Positions 1-10,009 of a DNA stretch of 64,000 nucleotides are shown here, piece by piece. Numbering within the stretch: the stretch's first letter is position 1; every line of letters begins with the position of its first letter. Position numbers and translations under genes: made by a program. A model generated the notes under the pieces. It was given only the letters and a program-made list of their open reading frames with translations, did no database searches and had not been told where the DNA came from. This DNA comes from Bog-473 sp963783965 (GTDB lineage: Bacteria > Actinomycetota > Acidimicrobiia > Acidimicrobiales > RAAP-2): NCBI GenBank assembly GCA_963783965.1, contig CAWAPQ010000003.1, positions 186,001-250,000 of the forward strand, in the 5' to 3' direction.

Positions 1-1
1 C

Positions 2-1108
2 ATCGCTCGGCTGAACGTCGGTGGTCCGGCGTTGCAGACATCGGTCCTCAGCGACATGCTGGACCCGGGCCGTTTCGATCAGCGGATCGTGGCCGGCTCG
101 GTCGGTGAGGCGGAGGGTGACTACGTCTCCCTCCGCGCGCCTCACCTGCCAGTGCTCCCCATCCGCGGTCTGGGACGTGCGCCTCGACCGCTCGATGACG
201 TGAGTGCGCTCATCGGATTGATAGACGTCATTCGCCGGTTCCGCCCGCATATCGTTCACACGCATACCGCCAAGGCCGGCGTCCTGGGGCGGTTGGCCGC
301 CTGGTCGTGCGGGGTCCCTGCGACGGTGCACAGCTTCCATGGACATCTGCTGCATGGGTATTTCTCACCAGTCGGCCGTACGGCGGTCGTTGGTGTGGAG
401 CGGGTGTTCGCTCGACGGACCACCCGGCTCGTCGCCGTGGGGGATCAGATCAGGCGCGATCTTCTGTCGGCGGGAGTTGGGCGGTCCAAGCAGTTTCGGG
501 TGGTCCCACCGGGTACGCGGCTCGGAGCGCTTCCGTCCCCCTCTGAGGCGAAGGTCGCGCTCGGCCTGCGGGCCGACTCAGTCGTGGTCACGCTCGTGGC
601 CCGCCTCACTTCCATCAAGCGCCCCGAACGGTTTGTGCAGCTGGCCGCAGCGCTCGTAGGCACCCATCCCAACGTGGAGTTTGTTGTTGCCGGAGGCGGT
701 GAGCTCCTCGAACCGATGCGTCAACTGGCGGCGCAAATGCGGGCTCCGGTCCATTTCCTGGGTTGGAGATCCGACGTCGAGACCGTGTATTCCGCCTCAG
801 ACGTGGTGGTACTCACCTCGGACAACGAAGGGATGCCAGTCTCATTGATTGAGGCGGCGTTCGCGGGCCGACCCTGTGTCACCACTGATGTGGGTGGCGC
901 ATGCGAAGTTGTGGCCAACGGAAGGACTGGCATGGTCACTGCGACCGACGTCGGCGCCCTCGCCGCCGCAGTGACTCGACTTCTCGATGATGAGGATCTC
1001 CGAGGGGCGATGGGTGCTGCAGCGGCAGTGCGAGCACACAGGTATTTCGGTGCCGAGCGACTGGCGCAGGACATCACGGGCATCTACGAGGAGCTGGCGG
1101 CCGAGTGA
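2..1108 (+). CDS. GT4 family glycosyltransferase (5' end outside window)
   Basis: Transfers a sugar from an activated donor to a growing glycan at the cytoplasmic face of the membrane. The frame is open from the first bases of the window and begins with residues IARLNVGGPALQTSVL, the typical first strand of GT4 proteins, so only a few N-terminal residues are missing. The C-terminal GT-B donor domain has the expected RLTSIKRPERF strand and an E-x7-E type motif, EGMPVSLIEA. About 368 residues are visible, a normal family length. The next gene, an O-antigen-ligase-like membrane protein, starts just downstream on the same strand. The acceptor and sugar cannot be deduced. Confidence 0.88.
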   Translation: MARLNVGGPALQTSVLSDMLDPGRFDQRIVAGSVGEAEGDYVSLRAPHLPVLPIRGLGRAPRPLDDVSALIGLIDVIRRFRPHIVHTHTAKAGVLGRLAAWSCGVPATVHSFHGHLLHGYFSPVGRTAVVGVERVFARRTTRLVAVGDQIRRDLLSAGVGRSKQFRVVPPGTRLGALPSPSEAKVALGLRADSVVVTLVARLTSIKRPERFVQLAAALVGTHPNVEFVVAGGGELLEPMRQLAAQMRAPVHFLGWRSDVETVYSASDVVVLTSDNEGMPVSLIEAAFAGRPCVTTDVGGACEVVANGRTGMVTATDVGALAAAVTRLLDDEDLRGAMGAAAAVRAHRYFGAERLAQDITGIYEELAAE

Positions 1109-1142
1109 CGGCGCCGTGGCCTGGCACCGACCAGGGCTCAGG

Positions 1143-2699
1143 GTGACAGCTCTCACGTCCCCAGTGCGGCGGATACGCCCCGGAACTGCCAGTCCCGAGT
1201 CCCGTCCACAGGTCGGGCCGTTGGCCCGGGCCGTCATCACGATCGGAGCCGCGGTGGTCGTCGCCCTGGTTGCCCAAGGCATGCCGGCTCGGTTTGCGCC
1301 GATTGTCGTGATTTCGGCTCCCCTCTTTGTTCTCGCCCTCGTGCTCGTACGCCGGATAGACCCCAAGTGGCTCTTGGCAGCTCTTGTCCTCTCGACCTTC
1401 CTCGGCTGGTCACAATTCTCATCGTCGCTCGGGCACGTCAATCTGCGTCTGACCGATGTGCCCTACGTGGCGCTCATCGCTTCTTTGCTGCTCGTCGGAA
1501 GCCGGATCAAGGTGCAGAGGCGGGATATCGGACAGCGCTCGCTCGCCATACTCCTGCTCGTGTTCGGCTTCTCGTTGATCCCTGTTCTGGTGATCGACAG
1601 CAGTGGGTTCTTCAGCCCGCTTGTCAGCTGGTTGCGACTGGTGGAGACCTTCAGCATCGTCTGGCTCATGCCCTACGTGATCAAGCGTCCATCAGATGTG
1701 CGTTTCGTGATGGGGATGGTCGCGGGTGCATGTGCCATTGAACTGGGGCGGGCCCTGATCGATGCCGAGGCCAACGGTCAGCTCTCCGGCCGAATACAAG
1801 GCGGCAACGGACCCGACACCGAAGGGCTGTTGGCCGCAGTGCTCATCGTGACCGTTGTCTATGGCATGGTGCCACGGAGGCCGTCGGCTCGCGGCGCATT
1901 GATAGGACTCGGAGTGCTCTCGCTCATCTTCTCTCGGTCGGTGGCCTCAATATTTGCAGTCGGCCTGGTACTGGCCTTGGCCCCCCCGCCTCGTCGCGCA
2001 GGTCATGGCCGGTCATCCGGGCTGTTGCGACCGATGCAACTCGTCGTTGCGTTGGTCGCAGTCGCGGCCATCGTTCTTGGCGTACGGTCGGCAAACGTGC
2101 CGGGCTCAAGCGAATTCGCGAGCAGTAGCACCATGGGTCGCGTCATCCTCGGTGCGGGAGGAATCGACATCTTCCTCCACCATCCGATTGTGGGAGTCGG
2201 CTTCTCGCGGAGCGCACTGCCGAATGTTATGGGAGATCCGAGCGTCGTCTCCGACCTGCACTCGTGGTTTCCCAGCGCGCCGGCCGAGCTCTTTCCCAGT
2301 GTGTCGAACTGCCTCGCCACGCATCAGCTGACGAGCGCCGGACCTACCAGCTCGTGTGATGTCGGCAGCGTGCACAACGCCTACATCCAGGTGGCCGCCG
2401 AGGAGGGCGTGATCGGCCTGTTGGCGCTTGTCGTCGTCGCGGTGGGCATCCGACGAAGGGTCAGAAAGGTTCGTGCGCAAACTACCGATCCCGCGATCCG
2501 AGCGGCGTTACGCTGGGCCTGCCTTGTGCTCGTTGTGGTCCTCATTTGGTGGAACGACAACCCACTCTTCGGCGGTCAAGCCGAGACCCTGCTGGCTGCC
2601 CTGGCCCTGGGCACACTGGCTGTGCCCTGGAGCGCGCTTGGGTCGGGCGCTCGGGAAAGCATCAGCGAAGTGCGGGCGAGAAGCTTGCGCGCCCTTTGA
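1143..2699 (+). CDS. O-antigen ligase / Wzy-like polymerase membrane protein
   Basis: Likely polymerises or ligates lipid-linked oligosaccharides in the membrane. The protein of about 518 residues is strongly hydrophobic, with roughly ten or more predicted membrane segments. Near the C-terminus it has the Wzy_C signature: a large external loop with HHPIVGVGFSRSALPN and then VHNAYIQVAAEEGVIGLL. I chose GTG 1143. GTG 1116 is also in frame, and a longer start at 987 would overlap the upstream glycosyltransferase by over 100 bases. It ends 32 bases before a convergent epimerase gene. It probably acts on the product of the adjacent glycosyltransferases. Confidence 0.82.
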   Translation: MTALTSPVRRIRPGTASPESRPQVGPLARAVITIGAAVVVALVAQGMPARFAPIVVISAPLFVLALVLVRRIDPKWLLAALVLSTFLGWSQFSSSLGHVNLRLTDVPYVALIASLLLVGSRIKVQRRDIGQRSLAILLLVFGFSLIPVLVIDSSGFFSPLVSWLRLVETFSIVWLMPYVIKRPSDVRFVMGMVAGACAIELGRALIDAEANGQLSGRIQGGNGPDTEGLLAAVLIVTVVYGMVPRRPSARGALIGLGVLSLIFSRSVASIFAVGLVLALAPPPRRAGHGRSSGLLRPMQLVVALVAVAAIVLGVRSANVPGSSEFASSSTMGRVILGAGGIDIFLHHPIVGVGFSRSALPNVMGDPSVVSDLHSWFPSAPAELFPSVSNCLATHQLTSAGPTSSCDVGSVHNAYIQVAAEEGVIGLLALVVVAVGIRRRVRKVRAQTTDPAIRAALRWACLVLVVVLIWWNDNPLFGGQAETLLAALALGTLAVPWSALGSGARESISEVRARSLRAL

Positions 2700-2731
2700 G
2701 GGATGCCCGTGAAGGCCGCGCCACGGATTTC

Positions 2732-3822
2732 TCAGAGGGACGAACTCGAGGTGACGAGGCCGTTTCCCCTTCCGACCACCTCGGCGCCGGCGTATCGTGT
2801 GAATTCCTTCTGGATGTCGGCGATGGTGTCGGCCAATATGTCCTCGAGACTGTGCCGAGGTTGCCAACCCGTCAGTGATTCGATCTTCGAGATGTCTGGC
2901 ACGCGTCGGCGCATGTCTTCGAACCCCTCTTGGTACGCCTCGTCGTAGGGCACGAGGCGGATTTCAGAGTTCGAGCCCGTTCTTTCCACGATTGTCTTGG
3001 CCAGCTCGAGGATGCTGATCTCCTCGGTCGAGCCGACGTTGAAAACTGAGCCAACGGCCCGTCGGTTGTCGAGCACCCGCAAGAGAGCATCCACCGTGTC
3101 CGCAACGTGACAAAAGCAGCGGCTCTGTTGTCCATCGCCGAACACCGTGAGAGGCTCGCCTGCCAGCGCCTGCTTGACGAGGGCTGGAATGACCATGCCG
3201 TAGGCCGCACTCTGGCGGGGGCCGACCGTATTGAAGAGCCTGGTCACCACGGCTGGCAGGCCCCGCTCCGGTGGTAGGTCATCGCCAGAATCTCGTCGAC
3301 CGCCTTTGCGGTGCTGTAGGCCCACCGCGCGACGGTGGTGGGGCCGAGGATGCGGTCGGAGGTCTCGCTCAAGGCTGAATGACCGTTCTTCCCGTAGACC
3401 TCCGATGTGCTGGCGATCAGGATCGGGCGCTGGTACCTATGGGCAGCTTCGATGACAACCTCTGAACCACGAATATTGGTGGTGAACGACCGGAGAGGCT
3501 GATCGATGATCAGACGTACACCCACGGCGGCGGCGAGGTGCACCACCACATCGCACTTGTGCATGAGTTCGTCGACGACAAGCTCGTCGCGGATCGAACC
3601 GGTCACGGTCGACAAGTCGGGATGATGGACCATTCCCGCCAGGTTGTTCATGGAACCGGTCGACAGATCGTCAAGCACGATCACCCGGTCACCGCGTCCG
3701 AGAAGTGCCTCGGTGAGGTGAGAACCAATGAAGCCGGCTCCTCCGGTAATCAGGTAGGTCGATCCGGTCACCGCCGGCGCCCGTGCTGCCGCGCCCGGCA
3801 GGCTCGGAAACCCGATGTCCAC
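2732..3822 (-). pseudogene. NAD-dependent epimerase/dehydratase, frameshifted
   Basis: Nucleotide-sugar epimerase, dehydratase or decarboxylase of the extended SDR family. The N-terminal part (3244-3822) has the Rossmann motif TGGAGFIGSH and the catalytic region YSTAKAVDE (YxxxK). The C-terminal part (2732 to about 3270) has VVTRLFNTVGPRQ and the EGFEDMRRRVPD stretch common in UDP-glucuronate decarboxylase-like proteins of polysaccharide loci. The halves join cleanly if one G is added near 3270, giving TYHRERGLPAVVTR. That makes about 363 residues, a normal length. The start is GTG 3822. A missing base is more likely than natural decay because both halves are well conserved. The substrate is not determinable. 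Confidence 0.8.
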
Positions 3823-4033
3823 CGTTCGAGCACCTCCTCCTGATTCCTTTTGCCACGTTCGACAACATCCACACGGCTCGAGTCGTTACGAACCTAGGTC
3901 TGCCCGGAGCAGCGGGGCACCCGAGAGTTCCCCCAGGGGAGTCCGGGCGACCGAAGCCACTAGGGGATGGTGCTAGTAGTCCACACTGCGGCTCCAAGCG
4001 AGACTCCTGAAGGTCCGACTCGAGAGAGGGCTC
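3823..4033. promoter_or_regulatory. Divergent intergenic region with CTAGGGG element
   Basis: This gap lies between the minus-strand epimerase and the plus-strand WecA-like gene and must hold both promoters. It contains CCTAGG at 3893-3898 and CTAGGGG at 3960-3966, 68 bases before the downstream start. Related CCTAGGGG sites occur in other gaps of the window (9077, 11337, 20275, 58044). No clear -35/-10 pair could be assigned by eye. Confidence 0.35.
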
Positions 4034-5222
4034 ATGACCGACCTGCAATGGTGGTCGTGCTTTGGCATATTCGCTGGAGCGACCGTGGTGGCCTTGCTGT
4101 GCACCCCTGTCGCTATCCGGCTGGCGAAGCGCCTGGACGTCCTTGACGTCCCGGCTGCCGGAAAGTCTCACAAGACACCGGTTCCGTACCTCGGTGGCTC
4201 GGCCATGGTCATCTCGTTCCTCGTGGCCACGGTGCTGGCCGAACTCCTGGTCTCGTCGGACCCTCGCGATGTGTCCAATGTGGCCGTGTGCATTGCCATC
4301 GCGGTGGGTCTTGCCGTCTTGGGCCTCGTCGACGATCTCCGAGGGCTGAGTCCCTGGCCTCGGCTCGCTCTTGAGATCTGCGCGGATTCGGGGTGTGGAC
4401 GGTGACCAATGGAGCGTGGATTCCGGGCCCACGGCCATTTCAGGCCGTAGCAACCGTCTGTTGGGTCGTGATCGTCACGAATGCCTTCAACCTGCTCGAC
4501 AACATGGATGGCCTGGCCGCAGGCATCGCTGCAATATCGTCGGTCTTTCTCTTCGCCGTCGCGTTGGAGAACGGTCAGTTCTTGCTGGCGAGTCTTGCCC
4601 TGGGACTCGCGGGTTGCGCTCTAGGATTTCTCCGGTACAACTTCCATCCTCCGCGTGTCTATATGGGCGACTCGGGGAGCTTGTTTCTCGGATTCATGCT
4701 GGCGGTGCTGAGCCTCGACCTTCGTCCTCCGACCACCAACGGTCTGACGTTCGTGGTCCCGATACTGATCGTCGGGGTGGCAGTGTTCGATACGACGCTC
4801 GTTTCGATTTCGAGGGTTCTTCATGGACGGACCCCCCTTCAGGGAGGGCTCGACCACGTCAGCCACCGTCTGGTCTTCGTCGGATTTTCGGTCCGCGCTA
4901 CCGTGTGCTTCCTGTACGGCCTCGCCGTGGCGCTGGGCTGGATCGCCCTGATGATCACGCGGTCGGACGTGTCCACAGGACTTGTCCTGACCGGCCTTTT
5001 GGCGGTGATCGCTCTCGCCGGCGGCTCATGTTGGCGTTCGTTCCGGTGTACGGGGAGGCCGGTGACGCCAAGGCGTCGCACCCGACGCCCCGACACGGAC
5101 CCGACCTGATTACCGGTACGCCAAGCGTCACAGCAGGCGATTGGCCGTCAGGGGCAACGCGAGCGGCCATCAGGGCTCGCCTGGTGATGCTCGGGTATTC
5201 AGAAGCCGGCGGTCGAGTGTGA
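4034..5222 (+). pseudogene. WecA/MraY-family polyprenyl-phosphate sugar-1-P transferase, frameshifted
   Basis: Integral membrane enzyme that starts glycan assembly by moving a sugar-1-phosphate (often GlcNAc-1-P) from a UDP-sugar to undecaprenyl phosphate. The N-terminal part shows SHKTPVPYLGG and the Asp motif GLVDDL. The middle shows TNAFNLLDNMDGLAAG, VYMGDSGSLFLGF and HVSHRL, all diagnostic of PF00953. Two frame changes interrupt it, near 4380 and 5027. After the second, the frame ending at 5222 gives the better C-terminus (LAFVPVYGEAGDAKASH) and leaves only 19 bases before the next gene. The repaired length is about 396 residues. The enzyme is probably intact in the organism and one of two initiating transferases here, the other being at 55.4-57.0 kb. 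Confidence 0.85.
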
Positions 5223-5241
5223 TGGGTGGAGGAGGATTCGG

Positions 5242-6415
5242 GTGCCGAATGAGGGCGCCGGCGGCGACCTCTCGGAGGTGGTGACGAGAGAACGCGGTTC
5301 CCGGCTGACCGTGGTTCACGTGCACAAGGTCACCGGCATGGGTGGAGCTCGACGACATCTGCTCACGCTGCTTCCGGCCTTGGCTCGTGCAGGGATCGAC
5401 ATCCATGTGTGCTCGCTGGTCGCGGCGAACGGTGACGCCTTCACCTCGAAGCTTCGCGCTCTGGGCTTGGATTGGGTCGCGATGCCGGCCGGACCCGATG
5501 CGAATCCTCTTGCCGTGGCCCGGGTTGCCCGGTCCCTACACAAGCTACGACCCGATCTTGTGCACACCCACCTCATCCACGGTGACTTTCACGGCCAACT
5601 CGCCGCCCGAATCGTCGGAGTCCCCGCCGTTTCGTCGTCCATCGCGCGCCATCGTTCTATCGGCGGGACCCCGTCAGGCAGATGGGTCGTCTCGTGGGAA
5701 CCCTGCCCCGTGCCGTGTGGCGATCTCCGACCATGTGCGTCGCTTTCTCCTGGAGCTTGGGCTCGCCCGACCGGATCGCCTCCGGGTGATCCCCTACGGA
5801 CTCGATGCCGCACCCTGGCGACACGCAGCGGCGCGCCGATCACTCGAGCGCCGGCGCCTGCAACTCGCTGAGGGCGACGTCGCCGTCGGCATAGCCTCAC
5901 GGTTGATTGAGGGAAAGGGCCACCAGGTGCTTCTCGACGCCCTGATCAGGGCGAGAGTGGAGGTGCCGGCATTGCGACTCCTGGTGGCCGGCGATGGGCC
6001 GCTTCGGCCGGCGCTCGAGTCTGCGGCGAGATCGGATGTCGGTGACTGCGACCTGATTCCTCGGTTTCGTAGAAGACATGCAATCGTTCACAGCGGCGTG
6101 CGACGTATTCGTCTTCCCGACCGAGGCTTCGCTCGGCGAGGGCTTCGGGTTGGCGGCGCTCGAGGCGATGGCGGCGGGCCTGCCAGTGCTGGCAACGAGC
6201 GTAGGGTCGATTCCCGAAGTCGTGACTGAAGGAACCGGCATGCTCGTGGCCTCGGGCTCGTCCGACGAGCTGGCACGGGCTTGGTCCGACTCGGTCGCAA
6301 CGAAGAGCTCCGACGGCGGCTGGGTGAACAGGCGGCTATTCGGGCTGAGCGTCTGTTCTCAATGGAACAGATGGTGTCCTCCACGATGGATCTCTACGCC
6401 GATACCTGTCGTTGA
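5242..6415 (+). pseudogene. GT4 family glycosyltransferase with several frameshifts
   Basis: Glycosyltransferase with GT-B fold. It starts at GTG 5242 after a strong GGAGGAGG site. Conserved pieces appear in successive frames: HVHKVTGMGGARRHLLTLLP, DLVHTHLIHGDFHGQLAAR, VAISDHVRRFLLELGL, IASRLIEGKGHQVLLDAL, GEGFGLAALEAMAAGLPVL (the E-x7-E region) and a tail ending in LYADTCR before TGA 6413-6415. Frame changes lie near 5663, 5723, 6067 and 6291, and each is repaired by adding one base. The repaired protein has about 392 residues, normal for GT4. It follows the WecA-like gene by 19 bases, so it may add the next sugar after the initiating one. Confidence 0.8.
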
Positions 6416-6499
6416 GGAACGGGCCATTGTCACGCCCTGGACCTGATCCCCTGTGGTGTCATGATGCTGCTCCGACCACGGGGGCGTTGAGGTCCATCC

Positions 6500-7225
6500 C
6501 ACGGTCGAACCCATGAAGCGGGCGTCTCCGAAGGAGTACACCCCGCCGTCGGACGCCACGAGCCAGTAGCCCCCGCCGTCAGGTGTGGCCGCCATGGCGA
6601 TCAGCGGGTCGTTCAGGTGGGCGCTGCCGGCAGAACCTTCGAACGCCGCATCGCCGTAGTTGAACACCCCCCCGTCGGCGCCCCGAGCCAGTCGCCCCGC
6701 CGTCAGGTGTGGAGGCCGCCATGCCGACGATCGGTTTGTTCAGGTGGACGCCGCCGGCAGAACCTTCGAAGCCCGCATCGCCGTAGTTGAACACCCCGCC
6801 GTCGGACGCCACGAGCCAGTAGCCCCCGCCGTCAGGTGTGGCCGCCATGGGGCCGACGATAGGGCTGTTCCGGTGGACCCTTGCCGGCAGAAGCTTCGAA
6901 CGCCGCATCGCCGTAGTTGAACACCCCGCCGTCGGACGCCACGAGCCGGTCGCCCCGCCGTCAGGTGTGGGTGCCGCGCAAGACCACGATCGGAGCGTTC
7001 AGGTGGACGCTGCCGGCAGAACCGTCGAACGCCGCATCGCCGTAGTTGAACACCCCGCCGTCGGACGCCACGAGGCAGTCGTCCCCGCCGTCAGGTGTGG
7101 CCGCAATGCCGACGATCGGAGCGTTCAGGTGGACGCTGCCGGCAGAACCTTCGAACGCCGCATCGCCGAAGGTGAACACCCCGCCGTCGGAGGCCACGAG
7201 CCAGTAGCCCCCGCCGTCAGTCCCG
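6500..7225 (-). repeat. Coding tandem repeat array, about six units of 124-130 bp
   Basis: The same sentence recurs in the DNA: GTCAGGTGTGG on the plus strand appears at 6578, 6702, 6831, 6960 and 7090, and a divergent copy starts at 7216. Each unit encodes 42-43 residues, with a YWLVASDGGVF core followed by a GDA core and NAPIVG. Unit lengths differ by a few bases because of frame changes, not because of extra codons. Confidence 0.85.
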
Positions 7226-7230
7226 CCAGA

Positions 7231-7263
7231 GCCGCCAGAGCCGCCAGAGCCGCCGGAGCCGCC
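7231..7263 (-). repeat. Gly/Ser linker microrepeat
   Basis: The plus strand carries repeated GCCGCCAGA-like triplets that encode GGSGGSGGSGG on the minus strand. It forms a flexible linker between the Ig-like domain and the propeller-like repeats of the secreted protein. Confidence 0.7.
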
Positions 7264-8930
7264 GGCCGGTATCCCCGTGCCCGTCGATCCACCTGTTCCG
7301 CTCGATGGGCCCTCACCGACCGTGATCGTCTTGCTGGAGGTGATTCCGTGAATGTTCTCAGCGGTGATGGTGATCGTGTTCTCCCCGGGAAGCAGCCCGA
7401 TACTGGGCACACTCCAATTCGTGTGGCTGACATAGCCGGTCGAGTAACTCCCAGCGTCGATCTGCCAGCTCGCCGTGGCCGCGCCCGACGCTCCGGACGA
7501 GCTCGTGTAGCGCACGTCTCTGATTGCGTAACTGTCGCTGCTCGTACCGCTGAGGGAGACGGTATTTCCGGTCGTCGTCTCGTTTACTATCGACAGTGCT
7601 CAGCGGGGTCCGTAGGACTGTGTCCGGGCGTCGCAGCGGCCTGCCAGGCACTTACGTAGGGGCTGTAGTCGAAGTCTGGCTCGGCGAGGCATATGCGTAG
7701 TCAGTGAAGCTAGCGCTCCCATTCCGCGAATGCGAAACGCCTGAACTAGGTAGCCACATAGGCGGGCGACGCCGGCGCCGCCAGCTGGCCTTCATTGGCT
7801 ACGTCGCCGTCAGATCCATGCCGAAGGCGGCAGGAGGACATCTGGTCGGCGGCGTATGACCAGTACGTGAAATCTAGAGAAAAAAGCGAAAAGAGGCTGT
7901 TGTACCTCGTAGGTCAGGGCAGAGTTCCACGTCTGAGAGCATTCCCACTGGTCGGGCCGGTGTCTTCCTCTTGAAGGTCTCGTCGTGCAACCAGATGCCG
8001 GCATGACCCGTCGACACTTGTCATGCCGTCCCAGAAATTGATGTCGAGGTTGGCGGCGTAGGCGTCCTCGACATTCTCGCTCTGATCGATGACATAGGCG
8101 TCCCAGGTGTCGGGGAACCTGGCGGCGTCGTCGGCGATCTGCACGTTCGGGAAGGCTTGCAAAATCGCGGCCATGAGTTGCTGCCCCGCAGCCCGACCTC
8201 TCTCGGGTTTGCTGCTCCGAGTGGGTACTGCCCGGGTAATTCCACGCCCAGGTGGCGGTCTTGACGTTTCCCACTTCCTGATACAACTCTCCGTCCATGG
8301 CGATACCGTCGAAGCCCAACTGGTGGGCCGCACCGGCGAGTCCCGGCGACACCGGGAAGAACGGTGTTGGACCAGGCCGAATCGTCGAACCAATCCGCCA
8401 ATGGCGTAGCGGTGTTGAAGTAGTTCATGAGGTCGAGGCCCAGGTAGAGCTTCATCCCCAGGGCGTGAGCCTCCGCCACAATATTGGAGTTCTTCAAATT
8501 GATCCTCAATGACGTACGGACTTGACGACAGATCGGCGTTGGGATCCGCCGTGAACTTCTGGGTTCCGCCCATGCCCGTGAGCAAACCAACATTGGCGGC
8601 AAACCCGCCGATACCCTCCTGACTCCACTGGGTCAAATCTGCAGAGGACATCGACAGCAGATCATCGACCCCGATCCACATGACAGTCCGGTTCGCGGCT
8701 GTGCCGGGCTGATATGCAGCATCGGCCCCTCCTGTGCCGAACCCAAGCATCACCGCGAACGAGGAAAGCATGACGAGGGCGACGGCCAGGCGCCTCAGCC
8801 GAGCGAGTTGGCCCCTTCCTGAGGGGAGGCTGCAGAGGACAGGGCGAGGGCGGACCCGGCTCGCGTACGGGTCACCCCGGCCGAGCCGGAGCGTGTGTGC
8901 TCCCCTCAATACCCCCTTCCCAGCATCCAC

Positions 8931-9130
8931 TATCTGTAGCGAATCGGCTTCGAAGCAGTCGGTCGTTATGACCAGGCCTCAGAATTCCGAGAGTTGTGAG
9001 ACCGTTGGCGCGAAACGAGGGTTTGGGCCCCGTGGTCTGGGGGGGAAACCCGGAGCGCCGAGGCCGGGGCTCGTGGCCCTAGGGGAGTTGCCCAGGAGAT
9101 CGAACCCTCGATCCGCTACAAGATCAGACG
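8931..9130. promoter_or_regulatory. Divergent intergenic region with CCCTAGGGG element
   Basis: It separates the minus-strand secreted protein from the plus-strand TylF-type methyltransferase. CCCTAGGGG at 9077-9085 is followed by AGTTGCCCAGG, 45-54 bases before the methyltransferase start. The copy at 20275 has nearly the same extension, AGGTTGCCCCAG. No convincing -10 box was assigned. Confidence 0.35.
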
Positions 9131-9982
9131 ATGGACCCGGCGAACCGGTACCTGGATTTGCTCGAGCAGGCTGTCAGCGATGCTCTGCATCCGACGCAGT
9201 CAGCCCTCGTCGCAGTTCCGTCGGGACGCCCTATCCGTCGCTTCAGGGTGGCGTCATGGCTCCGGTACGGAACCCAGCGCCTGCTGTCCCGCAAGGGGTA
9301 TGAACTTGCCCGTCGGATCGACGTCTCTCCGGACTTCTTCACCGACGGGCGCTACGACAGCGCCGTGCCCTTTTCGGGCGAGACGATGATCGGCCTGAGG
9401 CGCCTGGACAATGTCCGTGACTGCGTCGAAAGTGTCATTCGGGATCAAGTACCCGGTGACCTCATTGAGACTGGAATCTGGCGCGGCGGCTGTGGGATCT
9501 TCATGCGGGGGATCCTGGCTGCCTACGGAGTCGGCGACAAGCACGTGTTTCTCGCAGACTCCTTCGCTGGCGTTCCTGAGCCCGACACGACACGGTATCC
9601 ATTGGACGGGTTCAGCGACCTTCACAATCAACTAGGGCTGGCCGTCAGTCGGCAGGACGTTGTAGATAACTTCAAGCGATACGGGCTTCTCGACGACCAG
9701 GTTCACTTTGTCCAGGGGTGGTTCGAGCGCACATTGCCGACGTTGGCCGGGCATACATGGGCCGTCATTCGGCTCGACGGCGACTTGTACCAGTCCACGC
9801 TCGAGGGCCTGGAGAACCTTTACCCCGGACTTTCGCCGGGGGGCTACTGCATCGTGGACGACTACGGCACGTATTCCGCGTGCCGTCAGGCGGTGGAGGA
9901 CTATCGCTCGAAGCACAAGATCGATGAACCGATCGTGAACGTCGACGGAGCCGGAGCCTTCTGGAGGCGAACGGCCCAGTGA
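9131..9982 (+). CDS. TylF/MycF-family SAM-dependent O-methyltransferase
   Basis: Predicted to transfer a methyl group from SAM to a sugar hydroxyl, as macrocin O-methyltransferase (PF05711) does. The 283-residue protein has the family landmarks: GDLIETGIWRGGCGIFMRG (motif I, SAM site), HVFLADSFAGVPEPD, LPTLAGHTWAVIRLDGDLYQ and YCIVDDYGTYSACRQAV, where the Asp pair corresponds to the metal-binding acidic residues. The length matches the family (about 250-290). It is a single gene between a divergent secreted protein and a convergent GT4, so it probably decorates the polymer made by this locus. Confidence 0.88.
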   Translation: MDPANRYLDLLEQAVSDALHPTQSALVAVPSGRPIRRFRVASWLRYGTQRLLSRKGYELARRIDVSPDFFTDGRYDSAVPFSGETMIGLRRLDNVRDCVESVIRDQVPGDLIETGIWRGGCGIFMRGILAAYGVGDKHVFLADSFAGVPEPDTTRYPLDGFSDLHNQLGLAVSRQDVVDNFKRYGLLDDQVHFVQGWFERTLPTLAGHTWAVIRLDGDLYQSTLEGLENLYPGLSPGGYCIVDDYGTYSACRQAVEDYRSKHKIDEPIVNVDGAGAFWRRTAQ

Positions 9983-9986
9983 GGGA

Positions 9987-10009
9987 GCCCTCGGCGCTAT
10001 CCGGAGGGC
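9987..10009. terminator. Hairpin between convergent genes
   Basis: GCCCTCGG (9987-9994) pairs with CCGGAGGGC (10001-10009), with one bulged base and a 6-base loop. It lies over the stop of the minus-strand GT4 and just after the stop of the methyltransferase. No T-run follows, so a bidirectional terminator is plausible but unproven. Confidence 0.35.

Larger units (their letters stand above)
6459..8930 (-). pseudogene. Large secreted protein: TIM-barrel-like domain, Ig-like domain, YWLVASDGG repeats; many frameshifts
   Basis: I read 8930 to 6459 as one broken gene. The N-terminus (GTG 8930 or a later start) has an Arg-rich stretch, a hydrophobic segment RLAVALVMLSSFAVMLGF and a signal-peptidase-like site GADAA. 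Next come segments resembling a TIM-barrel glycosidase: TVMWIGVDDLL, MKLYLGLDLMNYF, LGFDGIAMDGELYQEV and NVQIADDAARFPDTWDAYV. Around 7330-7580 lies an Ig-like module (YAIRDVRYTSSSGASG, LLPGENTITITAENIHG), then a Gly/Ser linker and about six 42-43-residue repeats (PDGGGYWLVASDGGVFNYGD). Adding one base near 6490 gives a natural end, MDLNAPVVGAAS. At least eight frame changes are needed. The repeat type is common in extracellular actinobacterial proteins. The enzymatic role is inference. Confidence 0.6.

Noticed and set aside
987..1142. A longer N-terminus for the O-antigen-ligase-like protein
   Set aside because: It would overlap the upstream glycosyltransferase by over 100 bases and adds a charged, non-membrane stretch without homology features.
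3244..6415. Programmed ribosomal frameshifting as the explanation for split genes
   Set aside because: The shifts are too many, fall in unrelated families, and lack shared slippery heptamers or downstream pseudoknots.
6500..7225. Regular repeats that could suggest a CRISPR array
   Set aside because: The units are 124-130 bp with no unique spacers, and they translate into a known type of protein repeat on the minus strand.
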